A stretch of DNA of 64,000 nucleotides from Musa acuminata AAA Group (Eukaryota > Streptophyta > Magnoliopsida > Zingiberales > Musaceae), in the NCBI RefSeq assembly GCF_036884655.1, contig NC_088357.1, positions 9,225,001-9,289,000 on the forward strand, given 5' to 3'. This document shows positions 21,779-32,800 of the stretch, one piece after another. The notes beneath the pieces were generated by a model. It did not search any database. It was not told where the DNA came from and saw only the letters and a program-made list of their open reading frames with translations. Each line of letters starts with the position of its first letter. Position 1 is the stretch's first letter. Position numbers and translations under genes: made by a program.

Positions 21779-22928
21779 GGCAGCATTGATAGAGATAAGC
21801 CCTGTAGAAGAACAAGAAGTGGGAGTCCCTATAGGAACTGAAACATCAGAAGAAGTGAAGAAGAAGTGAATGAAGACTTTTTTTTTTTCGTGTGCTTTTT
21901 TTTTTCTTTTTTTCTTTTTTTTTTCGTAGAAGATGCAGCGAACCTTGTGTGATACTCAAGTCACACAAGGTGGAGAATGAGGGAGGGGGCTGCTGCTGTA
22001 GATTGCTACAGTAGATTGGGCAATCTACAACAGTGCCCAAAGCTGCCGGTAGCTGCTGTGGATTGCTGCTTGCTGCAGCAGATTATAGAGGCTGCAGTTC
22101 GCCGGAAGATGGCCACGAAAACTGCAGCGGTACTCAAGACTGCGGTTCGCTACTATGGATTGTTGTTTGCTGCAGCAGATTGTAGAGGCTACAGTTCGCC
22201 GGAAGATGGCCGCGAAAACTGCAACGGTAGACTGCGGATCGTCGGGAAATGGCCACGAAAATCTGCAGCGGTACTCAAGGAAACTGCAGTGAGAGAAATC
22301 TACAGCAATTAGATGTATAGAGGAAAGCGGCAGCGAAAGCTGCTGCGGTAGAGGAAGGAAGATGTAGCGGTTGCGGCTGCTGTTGGCCGGGAAGCGGCTG
22401 CGACAACGAAGGAGGAAGACGCGGCAGCCGTCGTTAAGCAAGGAAGATTGAGCGAGGAAGACACCGTCGTTCGCCGTTCGTCACTATTGAGGAGGAGGAC
22501 ACCATCGTTAAGGAGGCATCGTTGTGTAGAGGGAAGCGACACCGAAAGCTGCTGCGGTAGAGGAAATGCAGCAGTTGCGACTACTGTTGGCCGGGAAGCG
22601 AGGAAGACACCGCTGTTCGCCGTTCACCGCTAGTTTGGAGGCAGTGAGAGAATGTTTTCCTCCTTACGTGATGGCGATGAAGAGTGTCTGTTGTAGGCAG
22701 CAAATAGGAGAGGGAGCAAGGCCGACGAAGAAAAGCAAGACCGGCGATGAAGGAAGAGAAGGAGTGGATGAGCAGAGCCAAGGCGGTGCGACGATGCTCG
22801 TTAGCACTGGCTTTGAATCCGTGTCTTGTGCTTCTTCAATGACTCCGCTTGAGGCAACGTGTTACTGTGGTCGCTTGGCTAACACACAACAATACTGCTG
22901 TCGCCAAGGAGGAACTGCTCTGATACCA
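21779..22928 (-). other. Copia untranslated leader with repeats and primer site
   Basis: Between the 5' LTR and gag lies a 1.15-kb leader. The minus strand has TGGTATCAGAGC at 22928-22917, directly against the LTR, as the tRNA-iMet primer site. A direct repeat with a 97-bp period (units near 22072 and 22169, around 'gctgcagcagatt' and 'ttcgccggaagatggcc') fills 22050-22270, and related 'gaggaagacaccg' words recur at 22460-22610. A homopolymer-rich run (T on the plus strand) is at 21880-21925. The open frames here look like products of the repeat, not genes. Confidence 0.7.
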
Positions 22929-23136
22929 TGTTAGAAAATAAATAGATAAACAATTGTAGAAGAAGTTGATTGTTATTAATATATCCCCCTTCCTTTTATA
23001 CAGGTTAGAATGGAGAATTTTCCTCAACAGGTTAGAGGATTTCCTCAAACAGTTAGGGAAAGGCGAAGGCTCTTGATGTTTACAGATAAACCTCCTGAGA
23101 TGTCCTTGACGAATTAGCTCCTTGATTTGGTCCTTC
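22929..23136 (-). repeat. Ty1/copia right (5') LTR
   Basis: It starts TGTTAGAAAATAAATAG and matches 8544-8774. From about 23050 to 23136 the minus strand reads in frame as gypsy gag ('LKDQIKELIRQGHLRRF') and runs without a break into gypsy gag at 23137 onward. The outer boundary is therefore not a clean LTR end. Confidence 0.75.
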
Positions 23137-23550
23137 AAATCACAACACTCCTTAATGTCATGACCATAATCCTAATGAAAATTGTAGTATTTCAATTTAT
23201 CTCTCATTTCTATAGGAGTCCTCATCAATCATGTATCTTTTAGAAATTCTTTCTCCCTTATTCGTAAAAAGATCTCGGTCCTCGTCATACTAAAGGGAAT
23301 TGACCCGAACCTCGGGTGGGATATCTCAAGTTGACTATGTTTCCTCTATGTTGAGCCAAAGGTCATCGCTTGATAAGGTTTTTGATGTTGCTTTTTATGA
23401 ATTTCTTTACGCTTACTTGAGATTATCACTTTTATGACTATATACTGATTGGCCCTTTGAAGCATCTCGAGAATTGTCACCAATCTCTCCACCAATGACT
23501 AGAAAAAGTGGATGAGCCTAAGACCCATTATAAAAGCCTGTATCACCGAA
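23137..23550 (-). pseudogene. Ty3/gypsy gag C-terminal remnant
   Basis: The minus strand shows 'AFIMGLRLIHFF' near 23537, 'LQRANQYIVIKV' near 23460, 'SMTRTEIFLRIREKEFL' near 23290, and 'DYGHDIKECCDLKDQIKEL' near 23170-23110. These match the usual C-terminal half of plant gypsy gag in order. A few stops are present. The N-terminal half is gone beyond about 23550. It is the upstream partner of the protease and pol pieces at 8543-4740. Confidence 0.82.
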
Positions 23551-25544
23551 GAAAGGTGGGCGTTTTGCACGTCTCGAATTTTACTATAATAATATAAGAA
23601 TATATCCATAAATTAATATAGATAATTAGTAATTAGGGAAGAAAAATAGATTAAGCACGTAATAAGAAGAAATACAAAAATTAATGGAGAAGATTAATAA
23701 GATAATAACATAGCAATTAGTGAAGCAATCATGGCTAACCAATGCAGAATATCTTTATATGGAAAGAGATGGACAGAGATCAATCCAAAATTGAGGATCC
23801 AAAACTACAATAATAAATTAGAAAAATCACAATAAAAACAAATATATAAAGAGATCAGCGCATCACAAAGTTTGAGAATATATAAAGAGATTAAAGATCC
23901 TTAACAAATTGGGGATCCAAACATAAATCAGAATAATCACGGTGAAAACAAACAAAAATAAATCGAAAAAACCGCATACCGGATGGAACGATGAATATAG
24001 AGATCGCAACTCGACTTGTAACATAGTACACTAGTAACTGTACATTCGGAGCAAATCGAACTCTCTGTGGGAAGAAATTAAATCTATCATTTCAGAAGGC
24101 TATCCTAAAGAGGAACACAGGTAAAAGCAGAGCGAAGGGAAAAAACAGTGATTGCCCTCTCTCTTGCGAGAAAAAAGAAAAAGAGGAGTATCATCCTCTC
24201 CCTCTAGGAGAGAGAGAGAGAGAGAGAGAGATAGGAATATATGTTCTAGCCAATAGTGTTCTGGTCCATGCCTTCCTAAATCACAAGTAGTCTTAAGCTG
24301 GATCGTAGCATGAGGTGCTCTTCATATACTTTATATAGTTGGAGCTTCCTCAGAGCATGGATTCGAATCTCCGTGTAGTTTTTTACCATCAGCCATTTGA
24401 TGCGCAATCCTGCATGACTCTGTCCATGGCTTGCTGGTGGTGACGGCTGCAGAGCACAACAGGAGAGATCAACACAAAAAAAACTTCCACTGATTCGTTT
24501 CTTCATCTGAGCTTGCAAGGATTCCTTCCTGGGAAAGGAATCCGTCGGAAGAGAAGAAGCTGAGATGAACAGCTCGGGTTGGTGTCCCCACACGGAGACC
24601 TTTCAGCTTTCGTTTTCCCTCCATCGCCATCCCTGGGCGTGATCTGCAGAAGAATACGTACCATCGGGGACACACTGCACCCCGCACTCTGCTCTCCTGT
24701 CAGACTCCCCTTTATTTTAATTGCCTCACATGCATGTAGATCTCTGCAAAGATGTAGATAAATACAAGTCGGTAGTGTCGTAAACCCGAGCAGTACACAT
24801 GCAGAGCATGAGAGCTTGGAAAAATGGCATGAACAGAGAGGAAGATGCCATGGAAACCAAGGTATAATTAAGAGTCGGAAGTAAAGCCGGGGAGGGTGAA
24901 AGAGAGGGAGCCGCGTGTTGAGTTGGATCCGACCCATCAAAAGACGCTGCGAACAGCTGTTGTCAGGCACCGACGGAATAAAGAAGGGCAGAAAGAGACA
25001 TGGCGAGGCCCAGACTTAGCTGGAACTCTCGACTTCATCACTTCCATCGTACTGCTGCTAAAATGTATGTTAGCTGTACGTGATATCACATCTCTCCGGT
25101 GATGGATCCTTCACTGTAGCTGTCAAGGCTTACCTTGTGATCACCAAACACGATGGCACGGTGGTCACCAAGATTGGCTTCGTCGTCATCTCGACCAAAC
25201 CTGGCCGCCGTCTGCTGTTAGTGAGCTTTGATTTCAAACAGCGACAACATTTGAGTGTATAAGCTATAATTTTAAGTCACTGACACGCAAGACAAGGCCG
25301 TGCATTTAATAATGCACGAGGTGGCCAAGAAGACAGAGAGAGAGAGAGAAAGAAAGCGGGGGACGCAAAGCAGACATCCCCATGCGAATCCCTCCCATCT
25401 GAGCCACCACCTTCATCGACTCCCTCTCTCTCTCTCTCTCTCTCTCTGTTTCCATCATCATCCATGTGACTTCGTCCTTTTTTTTCCCCTCTCTCTTTCT
25501 ACCAATCTTTCTCTAAGAAAGCCAATCTTTCTCTGAGAGCTGAG
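23551..25544. other. Intergenic; promoter side of the LRR-extensin gene
   Basis: From 23551 to 24240 the DNA is AT-rich, with an imperfect direct repeat around 'ggatccaaa-ca-aataaat' (near 23795 and 23930) and a (GA)n run at about 24208-24232. From 24240 to 25540 I recognise no gene. Small minus-strand frames at 24470-24970 show no family match. A (CT)n run at 25423-25449 lies about 100 bp before the LRX start and is probably in its 5' leader. Confidence 0.5.
25423..25449. repeat. (CT)n microsatellite in the LRX 5' leader region
   Basis: About 13 CT units lie near 100 bp upstream of the LRX ATG. CT-rich tracts near transcription starts are common in plant promoters and leaders; whether this one is transcribed is inference. 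Confidence 0.85.
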
Positions 25545-27503
25545 ATGGTTGGGGGAGATGAGATGGCCCCTGTCAAGCTGCTCGTCGGCGTGCTCTGCCT
25601 CGTCTTCTTGCTGTTCTCGGCTGCTGTTCCGGCGCTCGGGGTGAATGAGGAGGAGCAAGAGGCGATGGAGGGGAGCAGTGTGAGCTTGGCGGTGGACCCG
25701 AGCTTCCAGTTCCAGAACTCGAGGCTGAGAGACGCCTACATTGCGCTGCAGACATGGAAGCGCACCGCCATCTTCTCCGACCCGCAGAACCTGACGGGCA
25801 ACTGGGTCGGCCCCGAGGTGTGTTCCTACTTCGGCGTCTACTGTGCCGCTTCTCCGGACGACCCCTACCTCACCGTCGTTGCTGGCATCGACCTGAACCA
25901 TGCCGACCTCGCCGGGTACCTCCCGCGGGAGCTCGGCCTCCTCACCGACCTCGCCCTCTTCCACCTCAACTCCAACCGCTTCTGCGGCACTGTGCCCCCC
26001 ACCTTCCGCCGCCTCCGCCTGCTCTACGAGTTGGACCTCAGCAACAACCGCTTCGTCGGCAAGTTCCCGGAGGTGGTGCTCCACCTGCCGGCCCTCCGCT
26101 ACCTCGACCTCCGCTTCAACGACTTCGAGGGGCCCATCCCGCCGGCGCTCTTCGAGCGGCCCCTCGATGCCATCTTCCTCAACTCCAACCGCCTCCGCGC
26201 CGGCATCCCCGCCACCCTCGGCCACTCTCCGGTGTCCGTCCTCGTGCTCGCCAACAACGACCTCGGCGGGTGCATCCCCTCCTCCATTGGCGGCATGGCC
26301 AAGACGCTCAACGAGATCATCCTCCTCAACGACAACCTCACCGGCTGCATCCCGACCGAGGTCGGGCTGCTCCGCCGCGTCACCGTTTTCGACGTCAGCT
26401 TCAACCGCCTTCAGGGCCCGCTGCCGGAGTCCATCGCCGGCATGGTGAGCGTCGAGCAGCTCGACGTTGCGCACAACCGCCTTACGGGGCGCATCCCCCC
26501 GGGCGTATGCGACCTCCCCAGGCTCCAGAACTTCACCTACTCATACAACTTCTTCACCGGCCAGCCGCCGTCCTGCGGCCGCGGCGGAAGGTCGGCGGTG
26601 TTCGACGGCAAGGCGAACTGTATCCCCGGCCAGCCGGACCAGCGGTCCCCCAAGCAGTGCTCCTCCGCGGTGGCCCAACCCTTCGATTGCCGCAAGTCCA
26701 AGTGCTGGAGTGGCCGCGTGCCATCCCCTTACCTCAAGCCACCGTCCCCGCGGCCGACTGCTCCTAGGAGATGGCCGGTATACAGTCCGCCGTCTCCGGT
26801 GGGGAACAACCCCGGAAGGCACTACAAGCCAGCACCTCGTACGCCGCCGCCGCCGCCGCCGCAGTACGAATCATCGCCTTCTACGAGATCTCACCCACCG
26901 CCGCCGTCATACTCGCCGAAGCGATCGCCGCCGCCGCCCCCTTCGGGCTACCATGCTTCCTCACCGCCACCTGCCCCTCCTGCGCACGACTATGAACCAG
27001 CAAAACCTCCCCACAGCCCATTGCCACCCACATTGGTCTCACCTCCTCCAACGCATCACTATCAAACGCCTACTCCTCCTGCCCCTGTTCAGCCTCCGAC
27101 ATATACCAACCCTCCGTATCATACTTCACCACCATCGCCGTTGTCACCTACAGGGTCGCCTCCGCCGCCGCCCCTCAAGTCACCATCGCCACTGCCGACA
27201 CCAGTGCCTGCCTCCCCGCCGCCGTCGCAAAAGCCATGGCAAGCTCCACCACCACCGGTACACTCCTCACCGCAGCCATCACCCAAGTATGCTCCTCCCC
27301 CGTTCGAACATTTGTCGTCACCACCACCTCCTCCGACCGTGATGAAGCAATCTCCTCCGCCGTCGCTTCCACCACCGGCAGAGCTGCCGCCGCCACCAGC
27401 ACCGCCCAAGTGCCACGGGAAGGAGCATCCACCGCCGATACTGCCGCCCGTTGTAGGCGTGTCCTATGCTTCGCCACCACCGCCGGCGATGCCGTACTAC
27501 TGA
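25545..27503 (+). CDS. Leucine-rich repeat extensin-like cell-wall protein (LRX)
   Basis: This single-exon gene encodes 652 residues. A signal peptide covers about residues 7-33 (APVKLLVGVLCLVFLLFSAA). The LRX N-terminal signature follows ('NSRLRDAYIALQTWK', 'GNWVGPEVCSYFGVYC'), then about ten leucine-rich repeats to about residue 345, including 'DLNHADLAGYLPRELGLL' and 'NSNRFCGTVP'. A Cys-rich hinge ('FDCRKSKCW') leads to a Pro-rich extensin tail of about 260 residues with many SPPPP and PPPP blocks and Tyr. LRX proteins are exported, tied into the wall through the extensin tail, and bind RALF peptides through the LRR part. A second Met at residue 7 is an alternative start. The coding region is GC-rich, like the neighbouring PMEs. 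Which LRX or pollen PEX subgroup it belongs to cannot be set here. Confidence 0.93.
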   Translation: MVGGDEMAPVKLLVGVLCLVFLLFSAAVPALGVNEEEQEAMEGSSVSLAVDPSFQFQNSRLRDAYIALQTWKRTAIFSDPQNLTGNWVGPEVCSYFGVYCAASPDDPYLTVVAGIDLNHADLAGYLPRELGLLTDLALFHLNSNRFCGTVPPTFRRLRLLYELDLSNNRFVGKFPEVVLHLPALRYLDLRFNDFEGPIPPALFERPLDAIFLNSNRLRAGIPATLGHSPVSVLVLANNDLGGCIPSSIGGMAKTLNEIILLNDNLTGCIPTEVGLLRRVTVFDVSFNRLQGPLPESIAGMVSVEQLDVAHNRLTGRIPPGVCDLPRLQNFTYSYNFFTGQPPSCGRGGRSAVFDGKANCIPGQPDQRSPKQCSSAVAQPFDCRKSKCWSGRVPSPYLKPPSPRPTAPRRWPVYSPPSPVGNNPGRHYKPAPRTPPPPPPQYESSPSTRSHPPPPSYSPKRSPPPPPSGYHASSPPPAPPAHDYEPAKPPHSPLPPTLVSPPPTHHYQTPTPPAPVQPPTYTNPPYHTSPPSPLSPTGSPPPPPLKSPSPLPTPVPASPPPSQKPWQAPPPPVHSSPQPSPKYAPPPFEHLSSPPPPPTVMKQSPPPSLPPPAELPPPPAPPKCHGKEHPPPILPPVVGVSYASPPPPAMPYY

Positions 27504-29078
27504 TCACGCGCGGCAAACTTTCTCTCTACCACTCCCCCTATCTCTTCCTTTATATTTCTTCTTGTTAATTGATCATTACAACTAAATATTCTTTTTGTTG
27601 TCGCTCTTGTTGGTCTCCCTTCGCTTATGCAATGCATCACGGCAAGTATTACTGCTCGGATGAGCCTCCTGGCTCTGTTTATTTCTCTGTTTGAGAGGAT
27701 GAAGTGAACTACTCTTCCAAACTGCATGTTTGCTGTTGTTGACACGGCACTTTTTTGAAGCTATTCATCTCTCTCTCCCTCTCTCTCTCTCTCCCCCACT
27801 GCTGAGCTGCTGCGTGGATCTCTTGTCGAAGAACGGTGGGTGACATCTAAACTCACTGTTTCGCGTATCAGCGTCCAATTAGCTTCCTTCCTTCCGAGTG
27901 TAACTCCCTCTGATCGAAACATCGTGTGGAGGCGATGCAGGTCTCCAGTATGAATCATTATTAGACGCAGCAGGGGGTGGGCAGTGGGAGGTGGGGCCGG
28001 TCGTCGGTGGAATACTCGTGTAGTGTCTCGAGGCCGTGGTCCGAGCGCACTGCTCTCCCTGCTCTGCAGTGAACGAAGAGCCATTATTGACTGCCATGAA
28101 GTGTAGTTGAGCAGCCACCCACCCGCACTCTGGCCCAACACAACTCAACTTGTTGACCAGCCTGTGGCCTTTCATCAAACACCTCTCCGGCATGTGATTC
28201 TTGACAGCTCGCTAGGAACTGGGGAACCATCAGATAGTTTAAGAGGATATCAGCCTAAATCTGGTACGATAATTGATTGCTCTTCCATTTGAAGTGCAAG
28301 GGTTCCAGATGGTTTGTGGTGGGGTAAGAACTTGGTCTGGATCATGGACTGTTTGCTGAGGGTAAATCCAACCTAATCACAGCTTCTACTGGATAATGAA
28401 CTTGATGAATTAGGTAATTAAAACCAACATAAAAAGTTGGGACTGTAAGACCAAAAAATGAAATGACTCTGACAGAAAAGCATTCAACCGATGATGAGCT
28501 GCCATCAGCAAGATTATTCCTATGGACTTGCAATGGTTTATTGCACAGCTTTTTGATGAAGATGGTCCACAAAGATTAAGCTTTTCAGCTGGCACTATGG
28601 CAATACTAAGAGTTGAAAAGAACACACCATTGCCGTTACAACATGGATATTGACAGTTGCAGACAAATCAAACTAATAGCAGAAGCAACTATTTGAACAA
28701 AGATTACATTTCCAGAACTGGAGGATCCATGGTTTGTCATAACCAGAATTACAAGGTAGAACATAGTGCATATACAAACATTGATTTAGCAATTTAGCCA
28801 ACAACAATGAGCAAATGTTTGTATCAAAAACCAGAATATCAATAAAATTACATCCTTGTCGTACCAATACGATTGTGTCGTTCACAATAACTTAAATGTG
28901 CACCACCACATGCACATCTAGCGGACTATATTTCAACCATGCAACCGACGCTCCTGCTTTTGAATGGCGAGAGACTTGAGTAAACAAGATATGCAACCAA
29001 TGACACTTCAAAGCCACCATTACTTCTAGTACTCATGTTAAGCTCATCATTAACGCACTGGCAAACACAGCACCAGTA
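27504..29078. other. Intergenic between LRX and G-gamma (convergent 3' ends)
   Basis: No gene is recognised. It holds the LRX 3' untranslated region, a CT-rich run at about 27765-27795, and the 3' flank of the minus-strand G-gamma gene. Short open frames show no family features. Confidence 0.5.
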
Positions 29079-31893
29079 TTAAAGAATATCAGAAGAACCT
29101 TTGTGTGTCCACCATTTCCGACTATGAGAGCTGCGTACACGTTGGAACCACCGGTGCCAGGCAGCATTTTCGGGGCCTGGTGTGCTGACAATAAGCAACA
29201 AGATCAACAAATCATCAAAAATATTGTACGACAAGAAAAGGAAGTGCAGCATGGTGCAAAATAAGCCATCTGATCATTGCTTCGCACACTCACACAGGAA
29301 GGAAGGCATCAGGTTTGCCTTCTGTGCTCATCAAGATTCTGCAGATTCCATCAACAAACAGGTGTGTCAATAGACATCTGAGCAAGGAAAGTGATGATTT
29401 ATGACAGAAAGCCTGAAAAATCACTTACTCCTTGCATGCTGCAGAAGAAGGCCCCATTGTTTCAAGTTCGTTTAGTTCCTCCTGCATGCAGATGGATAAC
29501 AAAACACAGTAATGATCGTATCTGAGTTCTAGGTGGCGTACAACCATTTTAAGAAATCTCCTAGTCCTTGATTTCCTACTCATAAAAGAGAGATAGTATA
29601 TGCACTTCCACAAACTCCCATACAAACTGGTTTGATGACATGCAGCCTGTGCCCATGCGGTCCTGATACGGTATTAATAATGTGGGTCTGCTTGTCTCCT
29701 CTTCACGATATGTTTCTTTGCGTACAGATTAGCAGACATCATGGACCTGTGATGTGTGATGCAGCCTGGTGAATGCATTAACTTGACACTTGTCTATGTC
29801 CTGATATTCTTGCCTATGGACATTCAATCATGCTTCTGCACATTAACATTGACATGCTTTTCAAGGCTAACCTATGTTAAAATTCTTATAAAAGATATTG
29901 TGTTTGGGGTGGTGAGAGTGCAAGAAAATTAAGAGAAGATGAGCAAAATAAATGAAAAGAAAGAGAATAGAGGGTCGGGTTTGTAAGAATATTTACAAAC
30001 TCAAACAAGCTCAGCCTTTACAAAAACTTCTTTTACCCTCTCGAGAACATGACTTTTGCCAGCATGCATCAACTCATTCGTAGATATGTTTCAAATTTCT
30101 TCTGATTGTTTTGCCTCTGTTTAAGCAAGCACTGGGCATGAGCATTCTGTTTATATATATAGACCCTGTTGCTAGTGGACAAGACAAGTGCACATCAGGG
30201 GTGGGTTGACACAGTAACACAGATGGTTACCTAAGCAATCAATTCGCATTTGGACACCATGTTAAAAAATCAGGTAACCTTTTTTTGGCCCATGATGTTT
30301 TGGTCAGTCTGCACACTGGTGCATATCCATGGGACAAACCTGAAATCGTTGAATGCCACATTCAACTCCCTAACTCCAATGGCAACTATTAAACCTTCTC
30401 TATATTATATAAGCATCCATTTTCAGAAACAAAGAAAATATTATGAGAAATATCATATAAAAATATAGTGGCATGATTTCCACAATCAACATGGAACAAA
30501 CATCTTTTGTTCAATACAATTATTAGTCTAATAAGGGAGCCATAGAAAGGTATGGCACTTTAAATAAGATAATTGGTGGGACTGATTGATAAGAAATTTT
30601 TTATCACATTATGGTTAGGATTGTGTTTTCTGAGCATTATGTATTTAGTTAGTGACACAATTGAGGTTCAACATTTTTTTGTCATCGGGCGCAAACATGG
30701 TATATTGCATTCATTACAAATTTTGGGGCACTTCATATATATCTTCTAAAGATGAATCCAGGAATATGTTTTCCTTAATTGTGGCTATCTTAGACATGTT
30801 TTGGTCTTTATAAGGAAAGGAAAGACAGGGTTTCTTTACCAACTTCAGTAATTGAGAGTGTTTATTCAAAACAGACTTAGAAACATAATGAAATGAAAAA
30901 TAATATCTAGCAGACTAAGATTCTGCTAACATATCTGATGACTGTTCTCACAATGTTGCAATTATTTCAGACACTGCAATATAATCAGTATCCTGCAACT
31001 GAATTTTGTTGAGGACTCACTATATGCTATCCATAGTGATTGATCACCTCGCATCCCAGGTATGGTTTTAGTTGTTCCTTTTGTCCCTTTTACTCCCTTT
31101 GTTTTCTATTATCTAATGGTGAGTCATAGTAGTATTAAGTTGGCTACAACATATCAAAACATATTTTCTGTCCAAAGTTCAAACTTTTAGAACTCAATCA
31201 TCTAAAAAGGTCTCAATGGAAATATAATCACAATTTTACAACAGAATCTTGAGGTGGAGCACATGAATAGAACACTTCTGCCAAGGATTCATTCACTATA
31301 TGCTATCCGTAGTTACTGATTACCCGTGAGCATATACTATTTGCTCCAAATCATGTAAGTCATAGGTGTTGTTTTGATTGCCATTGTTGTCTTTCTTGAC
31401 TCCCTCTGTTGTCTATTCATTAATGGTGAGACATGGAAGTACTAAATTGGCTAGAACATATGAAAAATTCAGTCTTTATGTCCAAAGTTTGAATTTTTAG
31501 ATATCGGAATCATCGAAAAATTGTCCCAGTGGCAGATCTGACGGAACTTGTGGCGGAAGCTACGGTTCAAGCAGCATCATATCTCGATCAGCATTTAATA
31601 ATGAATCAAAATTAACTTTTTCCCCCTTTTTTTTTTCTTTTATTTGATGAATCACTCATCAATGCGATCAATTAATGACGCTTCAAGAGAAAGATCCCAA
31701 GCGGGAGAATAATTGGGGTAGGCATGGAGGAGGAAGGGAAGAAGAGGACCTGGAGGTACTGGATCTCTTGATTGAGCCGGGAAATGGCGGCCGAGAGGCG
31801 GTGCTTCCCCAAGAAATTGCCATTCCGCGTCGACAGATGCAGAGACGGCGGTCCCCGGGCCTCCATCTCCGCTCCCTCTCCGTTCGTCGTCAT
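29079..31893 (-). CDS. RGG2: Heterotrimeric G-protein gamma subunit, type B (RGG2-like), 4 exons
   Basis: Exons on the minus strand are 31893-31750, 29481-29429, 29338-29294 and 29184-29079. All introns are GT-AG and the phases agree, giving 115 residues. Exon 1 ends with GKHRLSAAISRLNQEIQYLQ, exon 2 carries 'EELNELETMGPSSAACK', exon 3 'STEGKPDAFLPV', and exon 4 'PGPENAAWHRWFQRVRSS' and a basic end, KWWTHKGSSDIL. This order matches rice RGG2 and its relatives. G-gamma forms a dimer with G-beta through the coiled coil (about residues 28-55). There is no C-terminal CaaX box, the hallmark of type B plant G-gamma, so membrane attachment would not use prenylation. ATG 31893 is preferred; an in-frame ATG at 31866 is possible. 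Intron 1 is about 2.27 kb. A CT/AC microsatellite lies just upstream. Confidence 0.9.
31015..31500. repeat. Diverged direct duplication inside G-gamma intron 1
   Basis: The segment from 'tcactatatgctatccatag' (31017) through 'atgtccaaagtt-aa-ttttag' is repeated from 31291 onward with many substitutions and small indels. The period is about 270-280 bp. It contains no coding sequence and looks like an old tandem duplication within the intron. Confidence 0.7.
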
Positions 31894-31895
<2 letters not shown>

Positions 31896-31937
<42 letters not shown>

Positions 31938-31955
31938 TCTCACTCTCACTCTCAA
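31896..31955. repeat. Compound (CT)n-(AC)n-(CT)n microsatellite
   Basis: The run lies immediately 5' of the G-gamma start on the minus strand, where it reads as GA-rich 5' leader. It explains the Arg-Glu repeat open frames seen in this stretch, which are not real protein. Confidence 0.9.
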
Positions 31956-32800
31956 CAATATTTAGTAGAAGACTGAGGGAAGTATATGTTATTTTAGGTA
32001 AATGTCAAAAACATATTCGCTATAAGACCATAAAAAAAGATGGATCGCAAGCAGACCATTAAAATGCAATATTAATTGATATTAATACTACTATTATTTT
32101 TGTAGTACTAACGACGATCAATCATGATTAATCAAAGGATGCTAATAAATCTATTAAAAAATCATTTATTTTTAAATGATAATTTATTTTGAAAAATCAT
32201 TAAAAATGATAATTTATTTTTTAAGGGTTAAAACTTATCATTAATAAATAAAGAAGAAGATGGATGGCTGGGATTTAATTTGTGGAAATGTCAAATGCAA
32301 AGTGATACTTAGATTATCAACATTATTTATATTTATCTTTCCGAATCTTGATGCCAAAACAACTTGATCAAACGGCATAAAAATAATAAAATTCAGCAAA
32401 TTAAAGAACGTCGATTCAATAAAAAAAATCCCTATATTTTATCATTTATTATTTTTATTAAATAATAATATAATTCACGCAAATCGCCGGTACATAAAAG
32501 GACATGGGAACCGAAACGACTTTCACCACTTTTAAAGTAGGCTATCGCCGTCGTTACATTCCAACATACCCATACGATGGTTCGTTTGCCTCTTGGATTC
32601 ACCGTGGGTCCCGATGTTTCATTCGCCAAAGCAGCAGGTAGGAAACGGGGGTAATATAACTATCGTAAATGAACTATTTTGTCTCTGCCTCTAACGTAAT
32701 TTAAAGCCCTTTTTGGGTCGTCAGTTTCCACTCTTCGCCTTCCTTCTCTGCTGATATAACCTCGGCAGGCCAGAAGAAAGGGAGAGACAGAGAGAGGGTC
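31956..32800. other. Shared upstream region of the divergent G-gamma and JAZ genes
   Basis: The two ATGs lie 907 bp apart, head to head. The stretch is AT-rich, with runs such as 'ttaataaataaagaagaag', and holds no open frame of interest. It probably contains both promoters. No specific element can be assigned with confidence. Confidence 0.5.

Larger units (their letters stand above)
8544..23137 (-). mobile_element. Ty1/copia LTR retrotransposon, split by a nested element
   Basis: Read on the minus strand the order is: LTR (23136-22929), a primer site matching tRNA-iMet directly beside it (22928-22917), an untranslated leader, gag (21778-20891), protease, integrase, RT, RNase H (to 17884, then 9113-8819 after the nested element) and the second LTR (8774-8544). 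The domain order gag-PR-IN-RT-RH is that of Ty1/copia. The polyprotein keeps one frame but carries several nonsense codons, so the element is not autonomous now. It lies between gag (right) and protease (left) of an older gypsy element. Confidence 0.88.

Noticed and set aside
24469..24687. 72-residue minus-strand frame containing 'MEGKRKLKGLRVGTP'
   Set aside because: It looked gene-like but has no family match, splice partner or supporting context, so it is left unannotated.
25573..27516. Several long minus-strand and alternate plus-strand frames over the LRX gene
   Set aside because: These are shadows of a GC-rich coding region. Only the frame 25545-27503 shows signal peptide, LRR and extensin features.
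31652..31933. Arg-Glu repeat N-terminal frame upstream of G-gamma
   Set aside because: The Arg-Glu run is the CT/GA microsatellite read in translation. The credible start is the ATG at 31893 inside the same frame family.
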